Source: a virus. Taken from it: a stretch of DNA of 24,169 bases. The notes under the pieces were generated by a model. It was given only the letters and a program-made list of their open reading frames with translations, was not told where the DNA came from and ran no database searches. Below, in pieces: positions 5,737-11,907 of the stretch (position 1 is its first letter; each line of letters starts with the position of its first letter). Position numbers and translations under genes: made by a program. Where the stretch lies: positions 1-24,169 of IMG/VR virus record IMGVR_UViG_3300009155_002886; one strand, written 5' to 3'.

Positions 5737-6015
5737 ATGCGATACATGCTTTTCACTGGCGACAACTATTATCCTTGCGGTGGCGCAGCAGACTTTGCCG
5801 GTCGCGCTGCCACTCTAGTTGATACGATGGAACTGTTGCATCGACGCCGTCATTGGGATTGGTTCAACATCTATGACACCGTAGCCGATATTACGTACGA
5901 TCGCAACGTATTTTATGGAGTGACGTCGAATGAACAACGTCACAATTGGGCTGCGGATAGGGACGAAGAGCTCATTCGTGAGGATATGATCCGCGTTATG
6001 AATGCCAGCGTGTGA
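5737..6015 (+). CDS. Protein of unknown function, 92 aa
   Basis: Not recognised. Starts MRYMLFTGDNYYPCGGAADF and has several His/Arg/Trp residues in the middle (LLHRRRHWDWFNIYD), which suggests a small compact alpha/beta fold like others in phage early regions. ATG 5737 follows AGGAG by 9 bases. It is placed in the operon from the 5226 promoter, 14 bases after the previous stop. Confidence 0.75.
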   Translation: MRYMLFTGDNYYPCGGAADFAGRAATLVDTMELLHRRRHWDWFNIYDTVADITYDRNVFYGVTSNEQRHNWAADRDEELIREDMIRVMNASV

Positions 6016-6027
6016 GGAGATGTTAAC

Positions 6028-6282
6028 ATGACTGCGAATGACTATTACAATCGCATGCGTCGAACATACAAGGATCGTTATGATTTGGAATGGCAACATC
6101 AGTATCTTTGGGGTGCTGAGCAAGACTGGTATCTATGTGAAACAGCCATGAGATCTGGCATTGAGTGCAGGGCATTGTGTGCTTACTCACCATCCGAGAT
6201 CGAAATGGTGGCCAATGCCATTGTTATCAAGGAAATGTTACAAAAAACAAATGGGAGTCCGCAGGAACATGAACATTATTGA
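6028..6282 (+). CDS. Protein of unknown function, 84 aa
   Basis: Not recognised. Helical and aromatic (MTANDYYNRMRRTYKDRYDL, then WQHQYLWGAEQDWYL), with two Cys near the middle (ECRALCAY). It has no membrane segment. ATG 6028 has GAGGAG 8 bases upstream. Its 3' end overlaps the next gene by 14 bases. Confidence 0.75.
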   Translation: MTANDYYNRMRRTYKDRYDLEWQHQYLWGAEQDWYLCETAMRSGIECRALCAYSPSEIEMVANAIVIKEMLQKTNGSPQEHEHY

Positions 6283-6496
6283 ACGACTTGACGAACTCGA
6301 TGATCGGGTTAGTGACATTGATAGTGTGACAATTCGTGATGCTATGAACTTGATTGAACTCTACGACGATGTTCTTTTGATCATTGCAGGTATTAGTCCG
6401 AGCTATCTTTCGAGTATGTTGATTCAATACGCCAAGACGGCAATTACACAAAGTCGGCTAAACTATAACCGACCCGACGAGGAGAAATCGCAATGA
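6269..6496 (+). CDS. Helical protein of unknown function, 75 aa
   Basis: Not recognised. Starts MNIIERLDELDDRVSDIDSV, probably a short coiled coil or helical hairpin, then a hydrophobic segment 'DDVLLIIAGISPSYLSSMLI' too polar to be a clear membrane helix. ATG 6269 overlaps the previous gene. A GGGAG lies 11 bases upstream and an AGGA just 2 bases upstream, so the start is less certain; ATG 6251 is the alternative. Its stop overlaps the next start (ATGA). Confidence 0.65.
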   Translation: MNIIERLDELDDRVSDIDSVTIRDAMNLIELYDDVLLIIAGISPSYLSSMLIQYAKTAITQSRLNYNRPDEEKSQ

Positions 6497-6711
6497 ACGT
6501 AGATAGTTTGCAAGATCGCGAAGCACTTCGCGCCACGTGTGCAGAAAAGATCCGTCGTATGGAATCCGATTTGGATGAGGTGTACCGTACAATGATTTAT
6601 ATTGGAGCTTCAAATGGCGTTCTAAACTACATCGCACATGTGCAAGAAAAGCTCGATAAACTGTGCATTAACGTAGAAGGAGCCGACGTTTCGCTCGGAT
6701 TGGAGGAATAA
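6493..6711 (+). CDS. Coiled-coil-like protein of unknown function, 72 aa
   Basis: Not recognised. The first 30 residues are a strongly charged helix (DREALRATCAEKIRRMESDL). The rest is mixed and the C-terminus is acidic. ATG 6493 follows GAGGAG by about 8 bases and overlaps the previous stop by four bases, indicating translational coupling. Confidence 0.75.
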   Translation: MNVDSLQDREALRATCAEKIRRMESDLDEVYRTMIYIGASNGVLNYIAHVQEKLDKLCINVEGADVSLGLEE

Positions 6712-6822
6712 ATGCTCAGTTACATTCTTTGGGGTGTGGTGGTGTTTTTGCTCGCCGCTATTATCTACATGGCTGTATATCTTTGGAATGCCGATCCCGG
6801 CGATGAACGAGAAGGAAGATAA
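6712..6822 (+). CDS. Tiny single-pass membrane protein, 36 aa
   Basis: The frame is MLSYILWGVVVFLLAAIIYM, then AVYLWNADPGDEREGR: one strong hydrophobic helix (residues about 3-25) and a charged tail. ATG 6712 follows GGAGG by 5 bases and starts directly after the previous stop. The Asp/Glu/Arg tail and short head suggest an inner-membrane peptide of unknown role. Confidence 0.72.
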   Translation: MLSYILWGVVVFLLAAIIYMAVYLWNADPGDEREGR

Positions 6823-6825
6823 GAA

Positions 6826-7170
6826 ATGGATGTTCTTTCAGCTTACGTAACTCGCATGCGCGAGAAAACAGTAGAAGGCAGCCTGAGCCACGAACAGGTT
6901 CCGCCTCTAGTCTGTCGCGATGGGCTCAAGTTGTCTGTGCAGGCGAGCGCTCGCCACTATTGCGCTCCGAAGAACCACGTCGGTCCCTGGACTTCTATGG
7001 AGATAGGGTTCCCCAGCAAGCCTGTTCCCGAGCTGCGAGAGTGGCGGGAAGATCTGGGCGACGATCAGCCGGACGAAGAATGCGTCTTCGGTTGGGTTCC
7101 CGTTGAGAAGATACTGGAAACCATAGAGAAGCATGGCGGCTGCGTGCAGCTTGAAAGTGTTGCGGGATAA
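6826..7170 (+). CDS. Protein of unknown function, 114 aa
   Basis: Not recognised with confidence. The protein contains 'PPLVCRDGLKLSVQASARHYCAPK', then 'WTSMEIGFPSKPVPELREW', then 'GWVPVEKILETIEKHGG'. A similar layout, a short beta region carrying 'VGPYTSVEVGFPS', is one I associate with small phage and bacterial hypothetical proteins of unknown role. ATG 6826 has AAGGA about 8 bases upstream. The stop overlaps the next start (TAATG). Confidence 0.78.
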   Translation: MDVLSAYVTRMREKTVEGSLSHEQVPPLVCRDGLKLSVQASARHYCAPKNHVGPWTSMEIGFPSKPVPELREWREDLGDDQPDEECVFGWVPVEKILETIEKHGGCVQLESVAG

Positions 7171-7421
7171 TGTCTATTACTGATACCGAAACATTCCGTG
7201 CTCTCGTCTCGCAGGGTCCAACTGTTATTATGGTCGAGAAAACCCATATGTTGGCTCTGTTAGACGAGCGTGACGAATTGCGCGATGCTCTGGTTAATAT
7301 GTTGATGGTTCTTGATTGCGCTCATCAAGCAAATGGGTTCATTTCGACCGGTCACAACAAAGACACCGAGAATGCTCTGACTCGCGCTAAGAAGATTTTG
7401 TTTGAAAAGACCCAGGGATAA
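7170..7421 (+). CDS. Protein of unknown function, 83 aa
   Basis: Not recognised. It is helical, with a predicted short coiled coil around 'LLDERDELRDALVNMLMVLD' and a basic C-terminus. ATG 7170 shares a base with the previous stop, and only a weak GCGGGAT site precedes it, so translation is probably coupled to the upstream gene. Confidence 0.7.
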   Translation: MSITDTETFRALVSQGPTVIMVEKTHMLALLDERDELRDALVNMLMVLDCAHQANGFISTGHNKDTENALTRAKKILFEKTQG

Positions 7422-7449
7422 AATGAAGATGAATGGACAAGAGGATAAA

Positions 7450-7644
7450 ATGAGTTTGTTTATTAACGTTGGTGATACGGTCATTGCTTCCTTCAATCAT
7501 GGAGATCGAGGTATAGACGACGTGCGGCGCGAGGTTGTGCAAGTCAAGTTTATTGATGGTGAACAAGTTTGCGTCAAGACGCTTGAGGGCGATCTGAAGA
7601 TTTATAATCGGAAGAACCTTCGTTTCATCCCTAAGAGCTTCTAG
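7450..7644 (+). CDS. Small beta-rich protein of unknown function, 64 aa
   Basis: It begins MSLFINVGDTVIASFNHGDR and continues with strands ending 'LEGDLKIYNRKNLRFIPKSF', an SH3-like or KOW-like pattern of short strands; this is a fold guess from composition. ATG 7450 follows GAGGA by 4 bases. ATG 7423, with the similar context AGGGATAAAATG, would add nine residues. Either start is possible. Confidence 0.72.
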   Translation: MSLFINVGDTVIASFNHGDRGIDDVRREVVQVKFIDGEQVCVKTLEGDLKIYNRKNLRFIPKSF

Positions 7645-7653
7645 AGGTGTGAG

Positions 7654-7860
7654 ATGAAGAAGTTTCTGGCTGTCGTTGCTCTGGTTAGTTTATCGGGCTG
7701 TGCTGTTTATCCCTATGAACCTACCATTGTTCATTCACCATATGTATATTCGGCTCCTCGCCCGTATTACGACGCGCCTGTTTACCGACCTTACTACAGC
7801 TATCATTATAGCTATCGATACAGCAATCATTATCGTAATAGAAATCGACACTACAGATGA
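7654..7860 (+). CDS. Tyrosine-rich lipoprotein, 68 aa
   Basis: A lipoprotein signal peptide is clear: MKK, a hydrophobic core (FLAVVALVSLSG) and the lipobox LSGC with Cys16 as the lipidation site. The mature part is about 53 residues, roughly 15 of them Tyr, with Pro, His, Arg and Ser, ending in a repetitive YSYHYSYRYSNHYRNRNRHYR-type tail. It should be an envelope lipoprotein after export by the host Sec pathway; with Ala at position +2 there is no Asp retention signal, so outer-membrane sorting is likely. Phage lipoproteins of this size, such as the T5 receptor-blocking protein Llp, can cause superinfection exclusion. That is only an analogy. ATG 7654 follows GAGGTG by 4-5 bases. Confidence 0.85.
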   Translation: MKKFLAVVALVSLSGCAVYPYEPTIVHSPYVYSAPRPYYDAPVYRPYYSYHYSYRYSNHYRNRNRHYR

Positions 7861-7875
7861 ACAAGGAGATTTGAC

Positions 7876-8094
7876 GTGAATGAGAATGAAGAAGCCGCAA
7901 GGAAGGCTGTTGAAAGTTCCGATCTTGCTCTCTGGCAGGCATACTGCGAGAAGAAAGAAGAATTGGAAGATGCTCAATATCTAATTGAAAGGTTGCAGAA
8001 CGAGATAGCGACTCTCAAGCTTGAGTTAGCTACAGGACGAGCTTACGAAACTTGTTGTCTTGACGATTATCAATTCGGTTTGAATCGAAGTTAA
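7876..8094 (+). CDS. Coiled-coil protein of unknown function, 72 aa
   Basis: The frame starts at GTG 7876, 7 bases after a strong AAGGAG; no ATG is available in a suitable position. The protein is a long charged helix with heptad-like spacing (YCEKKEELEDAQYLIERLQN, then EIATLKLELA), followed by a short Cys-Cys tail. It is the last gene of the rightward block, directly before the terminator. Confidence 0.75.
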   Translation: MNENEEAARKAVESSDLALWQAYCEKKEELEDAQYLIERLQNEIATLKLELATGRAYETCCLDDYQFGLNRS

Positions 8095-8101
8095 AACGAA
8101 A

Positions 8102-8126
8102 AAGGAGCCGAAAGGCTCCTTTTTTT
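8102..8126. terminator. Bidirectional intrinsic terminator
   Basis: AAGGAGCC (8102-8109), a GAAA tetraloop, GGCTCCTT (8114-8121) and a run of T. The A-rich left side gives a U-run on the minus strand too. It separates the rightward small-gene operon from the convergent leftward nuclease gene, whose stop codon lies within the T-run. Confidence 0.93.
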
Positions 8127-8769
8127 ATGCGAAAATTCTAAGAACTTTTTGAACGTAATCTTCTCGTTCTTTAACGAACACCTGCGTTTCCTCATGATCG
8201 ACCGCTATGATGATAACGATCTGAGGAATCTTCATACCAGTTCTTTCCTCCGCCATCATGCTGTAGCAGGTAGCCTGTAGGAAATAACTTTCAATATGAT
8301 CTTCCGTCTTGATCCTTCTAGAAGTCTTGAAGTCAATGATGGAATTGATCCCGCGCCAGCCCGCGAGTAGGTCCGTTCTCCCAGCAGTTTTTAGTTTCTC
8401 TGACCAAAGAGGAACCTCCACGCCGTATATAGTTCCGACGTGTTGATCTAAATGTGGTCTGATACGAGAGAACGTATCAATGTTGGTTGGCATGGCACCT
8501 CGCTTCCAATTCTTATCATTCATAAGATAAGCTTCAGCGAGAGCATGAATAGCAGTTCCACGAACTGCAGCCTGGTTTGAAATCTTATTGGCTTCTTCTT
8601 CACCAACTCGATTACGCCAAGCTTGCAATCCATCCTTGGAAAGTTTCTCCCCGAGAACAGTTGTTACTGAAGGAAACATTCCTCCTGGAGTGATGTAATG
8701 TCTCTTTCCATCTACGCTGACCGTTTCTAGGTCAGGTAGGTTTATCGGATTGTGGAAGAATTCTTTCAT
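8125..8769 (-). CDS. PD-(D/E)XK nuclease, MGME1/RecB-Cas4 like, 214 aa
   Basis: Probable single-strand or DNA-end exonuclease used in phage replication, recombination or host DNA breakdown. Catalytic features are visible in the order of the MGME1/Cas4-like PD-(D/E)XK group: GTAIHALAE with His75, E118 in 'GVEVPLW', D133 in 'AGRTDLLAG', DFKTS with D146 and K148, and the QxxxY motif (Q165, Y169). The length is typical for phage members. The N-terminal 'PSVTTVLGEKLSKDGLQAWR' is also usual for the family. ATG 8769 shares a base with the stop of the dCMP deaminase gene (TAATG), so translation is coupled. It is the last gene of the leftward operon. Confidence 0.88.
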   Translation of the reverse strand: MKEFFHNPINLPDLETVSVDGKRHYITPGGMFPSVTTVLGEKLSKDGLQAWRNRVGEEEANKISNQAAVRGTAIHALAEAYLMNDKNWKRGAMPTNIDTFSRIRPHLDQHVGTIYGVEVPLWSEKLKTAGRTDLLAGWRGINSIIDFKTSRRIKTEDHIESYFLQATCYSMMAEERTGMKIPQIVIIIAVDHEETQVFVKEREDYVQKVLRIFA

Positions 8770-9323
8770 TACAAAGAAACTTCGCCTACGATCTTTTCAT
8801 CGAGGTCGGCTTCATCAAGATCGAGTTGGCGAACTCGATTCTTCCAAGCTTGTAATGCATTCTTTTCAATATTATCATCTTCCCACAACATATCGATCTC
8901 AATTCCTGCCTCCGTCAACATCTTCTTGGATGTCTCGTAGTTGTGAATCGGTATCTTGGTCGATTGGCTGATTGGTCTTGTTACAACCCTAACGATACCC
9001 GATTGAATCAACGCTCTGGCGCAATCGGAGCAGGGGAACATAGTTGTATACGCAATACAGTTATCCGTCCGTGCTCCGTTCCTAGCAGCGTTGTAGATAG
9101 CATTACGCTCGGCGTGTTCGGTCCAGAGGTACTTCTCTGGTCGTTCATGCCGCTCTTCAACGTCATCGTCAACATATCTACAAAAACCATTGTAGCCTGT
9201 TGATCTGACGTCTTGATTATCTGAACCAACAATCACACAACCAACCTTGGTCGATCGGTCTTTCGACTTAGATGCAACCAACTCAGCCATTTTCATAAAG
9301 TAGTAGTCCCAATGCATTGTCAT
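8769..9323 (-). CDS. dCMP deaminase, 184 aa
   Basis: Zinc-dependent deoxycytidylate deaminase that makes dUMP for thymidylate synthesis. The zinc site is complete: HAE (H70, E72) and PCSDC (C98, C101). 'STKVGCVIVG' and 'STGYNGF' near the N-terminus are typical of the substrate loop. A tail of about 40 residues after the core (from about 145) contains 'ALQAWKNRVR', which resembles a segment of the adjacent nuclease. ATG 9323 is chosen because AAGG is 7 bases upstream; ATG 9329 overlaps the previous stop (ATGA) but is only one base after AAGG. It is part of the leftward early operon. Confidence 0.93.
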   Translation of the reverse strand: MTMHWDYYFMKMAELVASKSKDRSTKVGCVIVGSDNQDVRSTGYNGFCRYVDDDVEERHERPEKYLWTEHAERNAIYNAARNGARTDNCIAYTTMFPCSDCARALIQSGIVRVVTRPISQSTKIPIHNYETSKKMLTEAGIEIDMLWEDDNIEKNALQAWKNRVRQLDLDEADLDEKIVGEVSL

Positions 9324-9325
9324 TA

Positions 9326-9604
9326 TCATACCTTAATAGGATAAAAGTGTTGATGAATCGCCAAGGAATTATCAATTCCACAGCAAAGGTAACCATACTC
9401 GTACGAATTGGGAGTGCATATCTTTGGATTGATCTCTATATTTTCCATTAGATCTTTGATTTGTTCATCAACAACCTTCATGCACTCCGCGATGATCAAT
9501 TCAGCAAACTTTCTTTCCCACATAGTTCCAGCTATTTCCCTTGGCTGCGTTTTACAATATTCTGCAGCCTGAACAGCAAGTTCTTCAATTCGATCTTTGC
9601 TCAT
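9326..9604 (-). CDS. Conserved phage hypothetical protein, 92 aa
   Basis: Function unknown. The 'WERKFAELIIAECMKVVDEQ' helix and the C-terminal 'CGIDNSLAIHQHF' are a pattern I associate with small proteins widespread in large phages. It is soluble and helical. ATG 9604 shares a base with the upstream stop (TGATG); a TTG one codon earlier is not needed. An AGGA lies 10 bases upstream. Confidence 0.82.
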   Translation of the reverse strand: MSKDRIEELAVQAAEYCKTQPREIAGTMWERKFAELIIAECMKVVDEQIKDLMENIEINPKICTPNSYEYGYLCCGIDNSLAIHQHFYPIKV

Positions 9605-9873
9605 CAACCATGGATCCTATTCATATGACCTGCTTTCTGGATTGCTTGCTCTTTTGTGTAACCGTCCACAAGATAAGATTTGTATAACCAATCAAATCGC
9701 ATAGGTGCTAATTCATAAATTGAAAGACTTGGTTCTACTACACCAACACAACGAAAACAAAGATCCTTGTGATCAGAACAGAACCCCACTTCTTCCAGAA
9801 CCTTCCAACAACGCTCACATTTGGTTCCTATTGCTCGTGTTATTGTTACGCCAACAGTCATATTGTCACTCAT
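9604..9873 (-). CDS. IleRS-type zinc-finger mini-protein, 89 aa
   Basis: Residues about 8-46 read like the C-terminal zinc finger of isoleucyl-tRNA synthetase: an 'A.GTKCERCWKVLEEVG' segment, then 'HKDLCFRC', with four Cys ligands at C19, C22, C39 and C42. In IleRS that finger helps tRNA aminoacylation; related FPG/IleRS fingers bind DNA in glycosylases. The remainder (residues 47-89, FDWLYKSYLVDGYTKEQAIQ) is helical and not from IleRS. No catalytic synthetase domain is present. Start is ATG 9873 (ATG 9876 is adjacent), overlapping the previous gene. Zinc binding is a strong inference; the nucleic acid target is not known. Confidence 0.82.
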   Translation of the reverse strand: MSDNMTVGVTITRAIGTKCERCWKVLEEVGFCSDHKDLCFRCVGVVEPSLSIYELAPMRFDWLYKSYLVDGYTKEQAIQKAGHMNRIHG

Positions 9874-10054
9874 CATCCAATGTCCCAAGATATTTCACAA
9901 CAGGTTGTTTTTGACTTTTTGCCCAAGCTTCGGCTTCTTCTACAGTGCAGAAAGTATTATATCTCAATTCTATCCAAAATGGCCACCACCAGCGCCAAAT
10001 TTGAACTTCATATCCTCTAAAGTTATCTGCAACAATACGATAACGATTTTTCAT
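9866..10054 (-). CDS. Small Trp-rich protein of unknown function, 62 aa
   Basis: Begins MKNRYRIVADNFRGYEVQIW, then 'RWWWPFWIEL' and a helix 'VEEAEAWAKSQ'. It resembles short phage proteins with a strand, a Trp-rich strand and a helix, but I cannot name a family. ATG 10054 overlaps the upstream stop (ATGA), with GGGAG 9 or more bases upstream. A longer form from 10093 would lie wholly inside the upstream gene and is rejected. Confidence 0.75.
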   Translation of the reverse strand: MKNRYRIVADNFRGYEVQIWRWWWPFWIELRYNTFCTVEEAEAWAKSQKQPVVKYLGTLDDE

Positions 10055-10272
10055 TTGTCTACACTCTCCCATGCCCAATTCACAATCACCCAATCATCAA
10101 TACAATCATCTTTACAATAGCCAGCATCTACAGCTTCTTTGCCAAACTTAGACACCATTGCGTTATACCAACGATCATAGTATTCAGCGAGAATCTCTTC
10201 CTCGGAGACGACCTCAACGTATGAATCGACGGACGGATCAGTCTTCCAAGTGTTGTAACAATAATATCTCAC
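10051..10272 (-). CDS. Conserved phage hypothetical protein, 73 aa
   Basis: The protein begins (V/M)RYYCYNTWKTDPSVDSYVEV and ends with 'DDCIDDWVIVNWAWE', a pattern I associate with small conserved T4-superfamily proteins (recollection). Start is GTG 10272, overlapping the upstream stop as GTGA; a second GTG at 10299 would overlap far into the release-factor-like gene. Acidic and soluble. Confidence 0.75.
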   Translation of the reverse strand: MRYYCYNTWKTDPSVDSYVEVVSEEEILAEYYDRWYNAMVSKFGKEAVDAGYCKDDCIDDWVIVNWAWESVDK

Positions 10273-10499
10273 AGCAACTTCGCTTTCATCAAGCCCCACT
10301 CAATCATTTCCATCGCGATTTGTTTGTTTTTGTGTTGAGAACGTTCTTCGCCATACTGAGCCATGATGCCTGTAGGCTCGTGCGTGACTCTAATCGAAGA
10401 CGCTGGAATACCAGCTTGCTGACCGCCAGGATATTGTGAAGCACCAGTCTGTTCGTATATGACTTCCACTTTACAATCAGCCTGCCAGTTCGTCACCAT
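10269..10499 (-). CDS. Release-factor GGQ-domain mini-protein, 76 aa
   Basis: The sequence matches the catalytic domain of class I peptide release factors (prfA/prfB/ArfB superfamily): PGGQQAG with the GGQ motif at residues 25-27, 'SSIRVTHEPTGI', and 'EERSQHKNKQIAMEMI'. That domain reaches the ribosomal peptidyl-transferase centre and hydrolyses peptidyl-tRNA. No codon-recognition domain is present, and the long basic ArfB tail is absent (it ends MKAKLL). The residues after GGQ (QAG) differ from the usual HVN. It could assist ribosome rescue or interfere with host termination. ATG 10499 overlaps the upstream stop (TGATG). Confidence 0.85.
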   Translation of the reverse strand: MVTNWQADCKVEVIYEQTGASQYPGGQQAGIPASSIRVTHEPTGIMAQYGEERSQHKNKQIAMEMIEWGLMKAKLL

Positions 10500-10681
10500 C
10501 AATCGTCATATCCATACGACGAAGGCAATCGTAAGTCCAACTCGTCGCACTTGTCCCGAAGACGCGCGATTTCTCTTGCGGCTTCTACAAGTACCGCATA
10601 GACTTCCGCATCGGAATCATCTCTTGCTCGAGCCGACACTGTAATCCGAGCGTCTTCGATTCGATCAATAATATCAATCAT
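10499..10681 (-). CDS. Small helical protein of unknown function, 60 aa
   Basis: Not recognised. One long charged helix (MIDIIDRIEDARITVSARAR, continuing EVYAVLVEAAREIARLRDKC), so dimerisation is likely. ATG 10681 follows AAAGG by 6 bases. It is the first gene after phoH, about 115 bases downstream of an internal promoter-like sequence at 10796-10823. Confidence 0.75.
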   Translation of the reverse strand: MIDIIDRIEDARITVSARARDDSDAEVYAVLVEAAREIARLRDKCDELDLRLPSSYGYDD

Positions 10682-10695
10682 AACAAACCTTTCAA

Positions 10696-11460
10696 TTATA
10701 AAGCGGAGACTAGACCTTTTTCTTCAAGCTTCTCGCGCGCGATGATATAGGATTTCACTAGGTCAGAACGAACGATGTCTTCCCTCGTAAACTCTATTAT
10801 ACTAAAGTCTCGCATTTCGTCAAGCACTTTGAAGAAATCTTTGAAACCAGATTCTTCTCTTTTTCCGCTGAAGTCATTCTGCTTGATGTCACCAGCAAAA
10901 ACCACTCTACAGTTCTTACCGATTCTTGTGAAGACAGAATGCAGCTCGTTAGCTGTCATGTTTTGAAACTCATCAACGATGATAATACAATCACTGAGCG
11001 TGATACCACGAACGAAAGAAGTCGTCATGAATTCAACAACGTTTTTGTTTTTGAGATATTCGTATGAATCACCTCTACCGAAAAGTTCCGCAAAGATTGC
11101 GTAGTAGGGTGCCTCGTAGACTTTGGACTTTTCTTTATTTGAGCCAGGTAGAAAGCCCATGTCTCTAGTAGGAACAACACTACGGATGATTATCATCTTT
11201 TCATGCGTTTTACGTTCCATTATGTCCTGCATACCAAGATAGATTGATAAAAACGACTTACCAGTGCCAGCTGTCCCGATTAGCGCGAGATGTTTATTGT
11301 CATCATAATAATCAAATGTGCGTCGTTGGTTATCTGTTAGAGGGCTGATTTTGCGAAGATTGAAGTTTAACTTCTCTTTCACAACCTCCGAATTTTGATC
11401 TTTTGTTCTTTTTTCTTTTCTTGACAAACGCTTTTTAGTTTGATTGTTTGATACTGGCAT
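10696..11460 (-). CDS. phoH: PhoH-like ATPase, 254 aa
   Basis: PhoH-family P-loop NTPase, thought to act on RNA and common in T4-like phages. Walker A is GTAGTGKS (residues 62-69) and Walker B is IIIVDEFQN (159-167). 'RSVVPTRDMGFLPGS' and 'VVFAGDIKQNDF' are characteristic of the family. A basic 30-residue N-terminal extension precedes the ATPase core. ATG 11460 has a GAGAG site 5 or more bases upstream. A strong promoter-like sequence occurs inside the 3' part of the gene, facing the downstream genes. Confidence 0.93.
   Translation of the reverse strand: MPVSNNQTKKRLSRKEKRTKDQNSEVVKEKLNFNLRKISPLTDNQRRTFDYYDDNKHLALIGTAGTGKSFLSIYLGMQDIMERKTHEKMIIIRSVVPTRDMGFLPGSNKEKSKVYEAPYYAIFAELFGRGDSYEYLKNKNVVEFMTTSFVRGITLSDCIIIVDEFQNMTANELHSVFTRIGKNCRVVFAGDIKQNDFSGKREESGFKDFFKVLDEMRDFSIIEFTREDIVRSDLVKSYIIAREKLEEKGLVSAL
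10796..10823 (-). promoter_or_regulatory. Promoter inside the phoH gene
   Basis: Minus strand TTGACG (10823-10818), a 16-base spacer, TATAAT (10801-10796), preceded by AAAGTGC as in the early promoters (AAAAGTGCTTGACT). It lies in phoH codons but points to the genes from 10681 to 8125, which otherwise have no nearby promoter. Confidence 0.6.
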
Positions 11461-11468
11461 TTATTCTC

Positions 11469-11717
11469 TCAAAAAGTGTTGACTGTGCTCCTCGTTAGAC
11501 CACGACTGTGCGCTTTCTTGATTTCTTTGAGGCGGTCCCGAAACCCGTTATCAGGTTTACGAAGTCCAAGGCGAATTGAGTCACCGAGGGCAGGAGCAGA
11601 AGTCAGTTGTTGCTGAATTTGTGGATTCTCTTTAAGAAATTCTTCCCTCTCGCTGATGGACATAATGTCAGTCCATTCTTCGCCAGTATTTAGGTTTTTA
11701 AAAGTGTAGCTAGGCAA
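11469..11717 (-). CDS. Conserved phage protein of unknown function, 82 aa
   Basis: Begins (TTG as Met) MPSYTFKNLNTGEEWTDIMS and ends 'LGDSIRLGLRKPDNGFRDRL' with a basic tail. It looks like an FmdB-type small beta domain without the zinc-binding cysteines; I associate this pattern with T4-superfamily phages, function unknown. The TTG at 11717 is supported by AAGGA 8 bases upstream and by the fit of MPSYTF to the family start. It overlaps the upstream gene by 8 bases. Confidence 0.8.
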   Translation of the reverse strand: MPSYTFKNLNTGEEWTDIMSISEREEFLKENPQIQQQLTSAPALGDSIRLGLRKPDNGFRDRLKEIKKAHSRGLTRSTVNTF

Positions 11718-11907
11718 TGATGTTTTCCTTGTACTTTTTGCGTAGTAGTTCGCGATCTTCTTGTAGCATATTAATCAATACGCCCATCGCGTTGTATTCG
11801 GTTTGATATTCGCCAGCTTTACGAAGCAAAAGAAGAGCTACGTAGAACTCACCAACTGCCTTTTCGAGCATCTCTTCAATTTCTTCGATAGTCTTCGTAT
11901 TCGTCAT
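11710..11907 (-). CDS. Small helical protein of unknown function, 65 aa
   Basis: Not recognised. Begins MTNTKTIEEIEEMLEKAVGE and stays helical through 'LLRKAGEYQTEYNAMGVLIN' to a basic tail, probably a helical bundle or coiled coil. ATG 11907 has GGGAA 6 bases upstream and overlaps the end of the previous gene. A start nine codons upstream (11934) would extend into that gene and has no advantage. Confidence 0.75.
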   Translation of the reverse strand: MTNTKTIEEIEEMLEKAVGEFYVALLLLRKAGEYQTEYNAMGVLINMLQEDRELLRKKYKENIIA

